This document shows, in pieces, positions 1-6,348 of a stretch of DNA of 8,652 bases. Source of the stretch: a bacterium. Lineage in GTDB: Bacteria; UBP13; UBA5359. Every line of letters begins with the position of its first letter. The first letter of the stretch is position 1. The DNA lies in the NCBI GenBank assembly GCA_028699365.1, contig JAQVUQ010000095.1, positions 1 through 8,652 of the forward strand. The letters run 5' to 3'. Under the pieces are notes generated by a model. The model made no database searches. It saw only the letters and a list, made by a program, of their open reading frames with translations, and was not told the origin of the DNA. The position numbers and the translations under genes were made by a program.

Positions 1-542
1 CAATATGGCAGATTGTGCCAGCCGCCCCATAATGTGTAGCCGTCTATGCCATACTGATTGCGGCACAAGCCGATAGCCTTTACCCCGTAGTGTTCACTCA
101 TATATTCGGCTGAGAAACTGTCGATCATCCACATAGAGACCGTTTGCGGGTAACGGCCAAACAGGTCATTAAAACATGCCATAATTACATCTATAAGGCG
201 GCGTCTTTCTGTCTGGCTGTATCCCATAGTCAACGCATGTTTGGCCCAAAACCATTCTTCGCCCGGGCCGATCTGGTAAGGCACATCGGCAGCGGCGGCA
301 TGAGATGACGTGATCTCCAGCCACAAACCCAGTTCATGCCGCCTATCCAGACTGTCACACAGATCTATATACCTCTCATCACACAGAGCATCGTACCGGG
401 TCAGCCAGGTGCCTGACAGACCATATCTGTCTATCATATCCTTGAGTCCGACCGCCATTTCCCAGTTACTCCATATCGGCGGTGTATCAGTGCCTCTGAG
501 TGGTAAATTGTAAAGTAAAAACCGCTCCGAGCTCTTCGTCAT
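1..542 (-). CDS. DUF3863-like / polysaccharide-deacetylase-like protein, 3' end cut by window edge
   Basis: An open frame runs from an ATG at 542-540 to the left edge, giving 180 complete codons with no stop, so the C-terminus is missing. The start is well supported: a GAGG ribosome-binding site at 548-551 lies 6 bases upstream, and an in-frame TGA occurs six codons before the ATG. The protein begins MTKSSERFLLYNL and has no signal peptide, so it is probably cytoplasmic. Recognisable elements are a strand with TWLTRYDAL (45-53), LWLEIT (73-78), a helix after GYSQTERRRLID (107-118), YPQTVSMWMIDSFSAEYM (131-148) and GIDGYTLWGGWHNLPY (165-180). From memory these match the N-terminal DUF3863 proteins of gut and environmental glycan degraders, which resemble the NodB-type deacetylase/GH57-like barrel. 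The exact reaction is unknown. It is the last gene of the cluster visible here, 73 bp after the beta-helix gene. The coding assignment is firm; the family name is moderate. Confidence 0.8.
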   Translation of the reverse strand, partial: MTKSSERFLLYNLPLRGTDTPPIWSNWEMAVGLKDMIDRYGLSGTWLTRYDALCDERYIDLCDSLDRRHELGLWLEITSSHAAAADVPYQIGPGEEWFWAKHALTMGYSQTERRRLIDVIMACFNDLFGRYPQTVSMWMIDSFSAEYMSEHYGVKAIGLCRNQYGIDGYTLWGGWHNLPY

Positions 543-615
543 TATTGCCTCACAATATCATATTAGCAGCCTTAACAAGGCAACACAGGAATTGATTTTG
601 CAATTAGCATCCTAT

Positions 616-2031
616 TTATCTAATCAAATGCCAATCGAAAGAAACACCGTTTTCCGTTCCAGGCGCAGATTCGAGTGTCAAGGTAAAACCTCCGGTTGCC
701 TTGCTGATAGACTTAATGCGATTAGATCCTGTTGCAGGAGTACCAGTATAAGTTGTAGGCGTTACAGTAAGAAAATAATCAGTATCCGGCTCAGATGTAT
801 TAAACGTTACCGTGCCAGTATCAGGTGTACCGGAAATCGTGATGACACCACGCAAGTTAGCAGATTCTAAGGCAGTTCCGGAAATTCCAACAAGACCCGT
901 TTGATGAAGCCCGGACGAGTTACGCATGGTAACAGGATTTGTTGCGCTTCCAGAAACAAATGTTCCATTCACAAATGAATTAGGACCAATATATGGCCTG
1001 ATTGGACCACTGCCTCCATAAGAAATATTAGTTGTATTGTTCCGGAAGTTATTTCCTATTATTACAGCATCTTCAACAAGGCTTCTTAGCAGAATAGCCG
1101 TGTTACTATCGGTAAACTGATTACCTGATATCAAAACACTCCGGTGTGCGATACCGGAAGTTGCGTTAACATCAAGTGCAGTAGAGTTGTTTTCAAAAAA
1201 ACAACCGATCACAACCTGGCTTTCGGAAGCCCCCGCAGACGTTGCAAGAGATAATCCACATTCATTGGTTGAATTCATCGCTGAAAAAATACTATTAGCT
1301 ATATACACAGATGCACAATTATTTGCCCTTGCGCCGTATCCTACATTATCGCTCATGTAACTATCTTGAATAGTGAGGACAGTTATATCGCTCGCAATTA
1401 GACCGGCTCCACGGTTAAGGCTGCTCCCTACATGACGCAATACAACATTCACAGAAGTGCTAAGGGAAATACCCCGATCATTTGCAGCAAGATAAACATT
1501 TTCAATTAAAAGGCGTGTTGCCTCATATGCACTAATACCATGGCTTGAATTGGCGTTCCCTAATACTGCTATGTCTCTGATAGTGATATCCCATGCAGAT
1601 GATATATTAAGCGCAACACCTGTTCCATTATTCTGAATTGTCGTAGTTGTGAAGCCATTATTGATTGGGCAACCACGACCGGAGCCTTGAAGGATAATAC
1701 CTTTTCTCACCGTTAATGCCGATGTTATAACATAAGTTCCTGAAGGGAAGAAGACTATACCTCCTGATGAGAAAGAATCAATCGCATTCTGGATGGCAGT
1801 AGTATCATCAGTAGTCCCGTCTCCCTTTGCTCCGTATGCACGAACATCCGCCCATGGCTTTTTTGCTATTACATCACCAATATTTGATATCGTTCTACTA
1901 TTAAAATCAAGATCTACTGTTAAAGCTGAAGTAGTAGACGAAGGATAATCCACTGCCTGTGCACCATTGATGCACACTTTCGAACATAGGATTACACTCA
2001 CCATATATGTTACTAGAATTAACCTCTTCAT
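616..2031 (-). CDS. Secreted right-handed beta-helix protein, pectate-lyase-3-like (possible polysaccharide lyase)
   Basis: This is a 471-residue exported protein counted from the preferred start; an ATG five codons further upstream (2046) is also in frame. The preferred ATG at 2031-2029 has GGAGG 8 bases upstream and gives a classic signal peptide: MKRLILV, a hydrophobic core, then a likely signal peptidase I site after AQA (residue 26). The segment WADVRAYGAKGDGTTDDTTA (about 60-79) followed by AIQNAID is the hallmark of the Pectate_lyase_3 fold found in polygalacturonases, lyases and phage depolymerases. Residues about 90-380 are rich in short repeating strand units with Asn and Ser ladders (for example GNNFRNNTTNIS), as in a right-handed beta-helix. 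The last ~80 residues form a separate Gly/Thr-rich beta module ending in FDWHLIR, similar to C-terminal modules of phage-tail-like and secreted beta-helix proteins. Likely role: cutting or binding an extracellular polysaccharide. Substrate and catalytic residues cannot be assigned, and a purely adhesive role is possible. Confidence 0.85.
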   Translation of the reverse strand: MKRLILVTYMVSVILCSKVCINGAQAVDYPSSTTSALTVDLDFNSRTISNIGDVIAKKPWADVRAYGAKGDGTTDDTTAIQNAIDSFSSGGIVFFPSGTYVITSALTVRKGIILQGSGRGCPINNGFTTTTIQNNGTGVALNISSAWDITIRDIAVLGNANSSHGISAYEATRLLIENVYLAANDRGISLSTSVNVVLRHVGSSLNRGAGLIASDITVLTIQDSYMSDNVGYGARANNCASVYIANSIFSAMNSTNECGLSLATSAGASESQVVIGCFFENNSTALDVNATSGIAHRSVLISGNQFTDSNTAILLRSLVEDAVIIGNNFRNNTTNISYGGSGPIRPYIGPNSFVNGTFVSGSATNPVTMRNSSGLHQTGLVGISGTALESANLRGVITISGTPDTGTVTFNTSEPDTDYFLTVTPTTYTGTPATGSNRIKSISKATGGFTLTLESAPGTENGVSFDWHLIR

Positions 2032-2039
2032 TTCATCCA

Positions 2040-2044
2040 CCTCC
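2040..2044 (-). promoter_or_regulatory. Ribosome-binding site deciding the start of the beta-helix gene
   Basis: The minus strand reads GGAGG here, 8 bases before the ATG at 2031-2029 and overlapping the first base of the upstream in-frame ATG at 2046-2044. Its position favours the downstream start, which also gives the better signal peptide. The upstream ATG has only a weaker GAGG about 10 bases before it. Confidence 0.65.
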
Positions 2045-2083
2045 ATATTTTGTTAGCCTCTTGCCAGCAAGTAAATACATTTT

Positions 2084-3556
2084 TCATGGTATTACAATCT
2101 GGTGTTGACCGGCTGATAGTATCAGCCGGTGTTCTCCGCTTTTTCCCTCTAACCGCAAGATCAAATTGATCTCATCCGTCGTCTCCACCGCTACCTCCCT
2201 TCTCCCGGTATTAGCATTATTATGGCATAGCAACGATAAGTTACGTCTGTTAAAAAGCAAATTACCGATGCCGTGTTCACCCTCCATACCTATCAGCCAG
2301 GTAATACTGTTGGATGCAGCGTCAAAATTCATCCCCAAGACGTTCTCGATCAGCATGGATATCGGCCCCAGACCACTCCAGCCAACAAAGTTATTGCGAA
2401 CAAGATTCCCCCCTTCATCCGGAGAGGCAGGGCGCAGGTATTCAGGAGAATAACATTCCCAAATACCGCCATAAGCCTCGTTTTTCATCACCTCGGCCAT
2501 AGCGGCGATGTGTCTGATGGCAATATCTCTGGCTGCACCGGTCCGGCCACGAACGGCAAGTCCTTTGGCAAGCATGTAGTCTATCGGAGCCCATACCCCC
2601 CCTAGCCAGTAATTCCCCAACGGTGAATAATTGGGATCATCCTTGGAAAGAGCAGGCAGTGGATGTATAGTCCAAAACTCATCAGGATTGAAAATATGTT
2701 CCATTAGGCTATCCACTTGTCTATCATCAGCTGCCATGCTGATGATAGACCAGAAAGCAGCTGTGGTCTTGTGATTAAGGAAATTATGTCTTAGTTTCCC
2801 AATACTGCGAGCGAATAAATCAAAATACATTCCCATGCGCTGACACCAGTGATACCGGTTTATCAAGCAGCATAGTTCATGATGTTCCCTAACGAAACGG
2901 TCAGCAATGTCCTCCTGATCAATATACCTGGCTATCTTGGTCAGGTATAGAGCACTTAATGCCTGTTGGCAAGCTAGGTCTATAAAACATATGTCGCTGC
3001 CGTCCTGATGTACGGCATTGTATCCGCTGCGTGGGGAGTTATCCATGCCCGTTGAACCGGAATCTTCAAACCAGTAAAGACCGTTTATCCTGGTCCTATT
3101 GGCCTTGATCCAATCAAAATAACGTATTAGACGCGGTAGTATGATCTCAAAACGACCGTCATCACCAGTAACCAGATAATATTCCCACTCTACCCAAGAA
3201 AAAAGAGGTGGATTGACACGCTGACCGAAAGCATCCTTTTCTGTTGCAATAGAATAGGCCATACTCATGTAACCGTCCTGTGCCTGCAAACGATAAAGAT
3301 TGTCCAGGTTGTTCATACATGGTAAGGTACCATTAGAGAAGCGGGCAAAGAGGGCCATGAAGCATGAATCCCACTGCCAGATATTACCGGAACCCGGCAT
3401 ACAGGAAAGTTGTGGCTTCCACCCCGGCTTATCCGGGTATTCCACGTTGACAAAAGCCAAACGCCAGGCAGTGTCGTAAAGTTCCACCCATTCGGGATGG
3501 CGCTCACATATTATTGATGGCAAAGCCTTGGGACAATATTCGAACAACTTATTCAC
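2084..3556 (-). CDS. GH63/MGH1-like (alpha/alpha)6-barrel glycoside hydrolase, cytoplasmic
   Basis: A 490-residue protein from a GTG start. It belongs to the GH63/MGH1-like/trehalase-like inverting glycosidase group with an (alpha/alpha)6 barrel. Visible signatures (numbered from the GTG): WQWDSCF (60-66), the usual substrate-entry motif; WFEDSGSTGMDNSPR (162-176), where the Asp of DNSPR (172) matches the general acid of GH63 enzymes; NYWLGGVWAPIDYML (315-329), equivalent to the YWRGPVW motif; WECYSPEY (366-373), whose Glu (367) is the likely general base; and NFVGWSGLGPISMLIENVLG (389-408). A small beta domain of about 80 residues closes the protein. There is no signal peptide, so it probably acts on imported oligosaccharides. 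Family members hydrolyse alpha-glucosides or mannosylglycerate; the substrate here is open. The TTG at 3568 is in frame but contributes to the ribosome-binding site, so the GTG is preferred. The gene starts 30 bp after the UroD-like gene, suggesting co-transcription. Confidence 0.85.
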   Translation of the reverse strand: MNKLFEYCPKALPSIICERHPEWVELYDTAWRLAFVNVEYPDKPGWKPQLSCMPGSGNIWQWDSCFMALFARFSNGTLPCMNNLDNLYRLQAQDGYMSMAYSIATEKDAFGQRVNPPLFSWVEWEYYLVTGDDGRFEIILPRLIRYFDWIKANRTRINGLYWFEDSGSTGMDNSPRSGYNAVHQDGSDICFIDLACQQALSALYLTKIARYIDQEDIADRFVREHHELCCLINRYHWCQRMGMYFDLFARSIGKLRHNFLNHKTTAAFWSIISMAADDRQVDSLMEHIFNPDEFWTIHPLPALSKDDPNYSPLGNYWLGGVWAPIDYMLAKGLAVRGRTGAARDIAIRHIAAMAEVMKNEAYGGIWECYSPEYLRPASPDEGGNLVRNNFVGWSGLGPISMLIENVLGMNFDAASNSITWLIGMEGEHGIGNLLFNRRNLSLLCHNNANTGRREVAVETTDEINLILRLEGKSGEHRLILSAGQHQIVIP

Positions 3557-3560
3557 AGCC

Positions 3561-3566
3561 CACCTC
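3561..3566 (-). promoter_or_regulatory. Ribosome-binding site supporting a GTG start
   Basis: The minus strand reads GAGGTG, complementary to the anti-Shine-Dalgarno core; the core GAGG ends 6 bases before the GTG at 3556-3554. The alternative TTG at 3568-3566 overlaps this site and has no comparable site upstream, so translation from the GTG is the better reading. Confidence 0.65.
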
Positions 3567-3586
3567 AATGTTTCAGAATACAGTAT

Positions 3587-4723
3587 CTAAGATAAGCACC
3601 ATTCGCTACACAACCCGACCATGGCCTCATAATTCGCCATGGTTCTCCGGCTTATCTCTCTACCGTATGGAGCAGCAGAAGGCATAAGTACAAAACCTCT
3701 GCCGTTACCTGCAGTTCCCTCCTGTAATGAACGAGTAACTACCTTCTCGAACGCACTCGTCTCCATATTCACTACATCGCCGATTTCAAGATTTCCGAAG
3801 AGTACAATATCTCTTCCATACTCACGCCTGATTTCACAAAGTTCCATATCACCCTGCGGTGGCGGCTCCAGCGGATCAAGGCCATCTATGCCCATTCCAA
3901 CCAGATAAGGCAGAATATTGCGCAATCGGCCATGCGAATGAATCCTAACAAAACCTCCGTATTTTTTTATTATCTCTACCATAGGGCCAGTATATCGAAC
4001 TACATATTCATCAAACAGTCGTGGAGGCAGGTACGGCTCAGAGGCATACTCCGGCCCACAGATACGCCAGAGATGACCAGGGAACTCGCTGGCAACTCTT
4101 TCTACTATCGGATAGATTGCCCTCGAATGTTTCTCAAGTAGAGAGTGAAAAAGTTTGGGTTCAGTAAACGCAATAGTGCAATATTCTTCCATGCAAAACA
4201 GATAGGCAGCTTGGCCGAGGGGATCGGGCGTATCAATCATTACTATCCCTCTATTACCAACTTCTCTCTCGGCATCAACAAGATCGGAGATATCCGGCTC
4301 ATTTGCCAAAGCCTCATCCGGCAGTTTCAAATAAGCTTTGAGATCATCAACGTTTTTCAAAGGATGCTCCAAAAGCCAGGTAGTGTTGATTCCCGGATCA
4401 CGCCTTGATAATGCGGTTAGCTTCCGACCTGCCACACTGATGACGGTTTTGTGAAAACGGGAGCCTTTATCAATATATTCCTCATCATGTAAAAATTCCT
4501 GTCGTCTTTTATTTAAAGCAAGGTTTGGGCTACGCATACGTATAAGATCGGTTTTTTCCTCGGCTAGTCGCAGCAATTCTCTCCAGGAAGGATCGTTATA
4601 TATATTGAAAGGATCAGGGTCTTCCAGATTAATCTTAAAACCGCCAATCTCATAGAAATTAACCGCAGGTCTGTCTACGGCCTTTCCACAAATAGTAGCA
4701 ACAAGTCGTTCTTTACCTGTCAT
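3587..4723 (-). CDS. Uroporphyrinogen-decarboxylase-superfamily protein (methyltransferase-like, not HemE)
   Basis: A 378-residue soluble protein beginning MTGKERLVATICGKAVDRPA, with AGGAGA at 4734-4729 five bases before its ATG. The length, the opening GKERLVA...G..VDRPAV, the segment RICGPEYASEPYLPPRLFDEYV (221-241 region), the metal-ligand-like HSHG (262-265), GLDPLEPPPQGD (281-292) and VLFGNLE (307-313) place it in the UroD superfamily, which includes HemE and the corrinoid methyltransferases MtaA, MtbA and CmuA. The Arg-rich HemE substrate motif (RPVWxMRQAGR) is replaced by RPAVNFYEIGGF, so heme synthesis is unlikely. The MtaA/MtbA His-x-Cys zinc motif appears here as His-Ser-His. Such proteins are often found in catabolic clusters of environmental bacteria with uncertain function; methyl transfer from a methylated substrate to a carrier is a reasonable guess. 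No corrinoid protein is encoded in the window. It is flanked by glycan enzymes on both sides. Confidence 0.85.
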   Translation of the reverse strand: MTGKERLVATICGKAVDRPAVNFYEIGGFKINLEDPDPFNIYNDPSWRELLRLAEEKTDLIRMRSPNLALNKRRQEFLHDEEYIDKGSRFHKTVISVAGRKLTALSRRDPGINTTWLLEHPLKNVDDLKAYLKLPDEALANEPDISDLVDAEREVGNRGIVMIDTPDPLGQAAYLFCMEEYCTIAFTEPKLFHSLLEKHSRAIYPIVERVASEFPGHLWRICGPEYASEPYLPPRLFDEYVVRYTGPMVEIIKKYGGFVRIHSHGRLRNILPYLVGMGIDGLDPLEPPPQGDMELCEIRREYGRDIVLFGNLEIGDVVNMETSAFEKVVTRSLQEGTAGNGRGFVLMPSAAPYGREISRRTMANYEAMVGLCSEWCLS

Positions 4724-4772
4724 TCGTCTCTCCTAGTTTATTTTTGTCAAAATTTTATCTTCACTCATATAA

Positions 4773-4807
4773 TATGCTTCATCTGTTACAACATATTCTA
4801 AAGCATA
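4773..4807 (-). repeat. Weak inverted repeat after the PLC-like gene stop codon
   Basis: TATGCTT at 4773-4779 and AAGCATA at 4801-4807 form a perfect 7-bp inverted repeat around a 21-base loop, directly after the TAA of the upstream gene (4811-4809). In the transcript this could fold into a hairpin in the 85-base spacer. It is AT-rich and is not followed by a clean U tract, so it is not a convincing factor-independent terminator. It may be chance, or a weak mRNA-processing or attenuation element. Confidence 0.25.
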
Positions 4808-4808
4808 A

Positions 4809-6284
4809 TTAGCCAGCAATATAATTTAGTTCCAAATCATCAAACCAGACAGCTCCGTTATTCCCATCGCTCCGGCAGGCAACGACCGCCTTCTCAGCAT
4901 GCTCAGGCACTTCACCTTTTAAAGAGATCCTCTGCCAGTCTGTAGAGCCCTGAATCTCCTTGCTTCCGCTTTTCAAAATAAGCTCGTTATCCCTGGTATA
5001 GAAGTAAATTACAAGGTAACTTGCGCCCGTAGCCTTTTCCGTCTTCATCCAGCCTGAATATTCAAATACCTGCGCTGCCTTAACAGGCACCGCACAGGTC
5101 CATCTCTGCCGCCATTCTATTCCCTGAGGCGGCGTCCACATGAGCTTAAGAGCATGCTCTCCGCTTCTAACCGGAGTGAACCACATGGAATAAAGTCGAC
5201 CCCATACCCACTCAGCCCGCCCCACTCTGTCCTGCAAATCATGGTATCTTACCACCCAGCCAACGGGTATATCTGTTCCATCGCTTATTTCAAATCCGGG
5301 ATTCTGGAGGAGATTGATCATGGTGGGTAAGCTGTGATAGTTACACCAGTAAGAGACACTTAAGTTGCAGTCCACCAACCCGATAGCGGTATGGATCACA
5401 TCGGCCACAGCACGAACGTTCTCTAAAGCATTTTTCAGGATAAGTCCTTCCGCTGCAGAAATGTCTCCGGCCTTCCAGGCTGCATCCACCGCAGGCACGT
5501 TCCCTTCTGTAAAGCGTAAGAGAGCATGCATCCGCTGTTCAATATCGGCAACGGCTTCATCGATAGTCATACCAAGCTTTTGGGGAGTATAGCCTTCCAA
5601 CCTGATAGCTTCCTCGGGATTGGCAACATGCCCTTTGATATGCAAGTCAGGCCAGTATGCAAAGGCTCCTCTGTCTTCAACATGGTGCAGCAGTACCCCC
5701 AAAAAGCGCATCCCGTCCGCAAGGCGCCCGTCTCTCCAGCAATCTATAACTTTGGGAAAGTACCGGGCCGGTGCCTCATATGAACCCATCGGACAATAGC
5801 CGAAATCCTCTTTATACATCTTCTTGTGGTGAAAAGACGGGCTGTACTTCGTATCGGACAGCATACCGGGAATATAGTCCGGTACCTTGTAAGTTACCGG
5901 ATCAAAGCCACAATAGTATGAGATATCCCATTCCCGTCGGATATCGGTCGTTCTTGGCATATCAGGGCTTCCGCTCTCTCCACCGAAGCATCCGTAGTGC
6001 GCCCAGTTCAAATCGGGAAATTCACAATATATCTTCCAGAGCAAATCCTTCTCCGGCTCAAGAAATTTTCTTTCCGGCTCGGTTAACACTTCCAGTGCTG
6101 CTTTGGTAATATAATTATGCTCCTTACTCCATAACACAACAGGTAGAAAAAAAATAGCCGCGTTGTCCCTGGTTACTCTTGCAATAACCATACATACTAT
6201 TAATATTACCCAATTTACCCAGGCGCTTCTCTTCTTATATATTTTACCAATCAGTTCTTTACCTTGCCGAAAGTGGTATTTCAT
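4809..6284 (-). CDS. Membrane-anchored or secreted zinc phospholipase C/P1-nuclease-like protein with C-terminal CBM
   Basis: A 491-residue protein with AGGAGA at 6295-6290 five bases before its ATG. A basic N-terminus (KKR at 17-19) precedes hydrophobic stretches at about 22-37 and 41-52, consistent with a signal anchor or an unusual signal peptide. Then come W52-x3-H56-NYIT, FPDLNWAHYG (89-98), and LLHHVEDRGAFAYWPDLH (198-215). These resemble the Trp/His/Asp zinc ligands of the phospholipase C and S1/P1 nuclease fold, including the His-x3-Asp pair (H200, D204). From about residue 325, NLLQNPGFE through WFDDLELNYI forms a beta-sandwich module of the CBM4/9/22 type, with many Trp residues suited to sugar binding. 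The combination suggests a metal-dependent hydrolase targeted to a glycan or glycoconjugate, or a binding protein with a degenerate hydrolase fold. The reaction is not known. It lies between the GH84-like and UroD-like genes, 64 bp and 85 bp away. Confidence 0.75.
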   Translation of the reverse strand: MKYHFRQGKELIGKIYKKRSAWVNWVILIVCMVIARVTRDNAAIFFLPVVLWSKEHNYITKAALEVLTEPERKFLEPEKDLLWKIYCEFPDLNWAHYGCFGGESGSPDMPRTTDIRREWDISYYCGFDPVTYKVPDYIPGMLSDTKYSPSFHHKKMYKEDFGYCPMGSYEAPARYFPKVIDCWRDGRLADGMRFLGVLLHHVEDRGAFAYWPDLHIKGHVANPEEAIRLEGYTPQKLGMTIDEAVADIEQRMHALLRFTEGNVPAVDAAWKAGDISAAEGLILKNALENVRAVADVIHTAIGLVDCNLSVSYWCNYHSLPTMINLLQNPGFEISDGTDIPVGWVVRYHDLQDRVGRAEWVWGRLYSMWFTPVRSGEHALKLMWTPPQGIEWRQRWTCAVPVKAAQVFEYSGWMKTEKATGASYLVIYFYTRDNELILKSGSKEIQGSTDWQRISLKGEVPEHAEKAVVACRSDGNNGAVWFDDLELNYIAG

Positions 6285-6348
6285 ACTGGTCTCCTGTTAA
6301 CAAATGAATAGACTATACTTTTTGTTTTTTATCACCAATTGTTATGTA

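Noticed and set aside
569-581. GCCTT-AAC-AAGGC hairpin between the beta-helix gene and the DUF3863-like gene
   Set aside because: The stem is only 5 bp with a 3-base loop and no U tract follows on the minus strand; too weak to call a terminator.
2044-2046. Upstream ATG of the beta-helix gene
   Set aside because: It overlaps the strong GGAGG site and adds acidic residues (MEVDE) before the signal peptide; the ATG at 2031-2029 is better placed. The upstream start is not excluded.
4745-4750. TTGACA on the minus strand upstream of the UroD-like gene, like a -35 box
   Set aside because: Only about 10 bases separate it from the ribosome-binding site, leaving no room for a -10 box and transcript start.
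5771-6109. Long open stretches on the plus strand, such as this one and 7030-7344
   Set aside because: They lie antisense to well-supported coding regions, show no recognisable protein motifs and have biased compositions expected from shadow frames.
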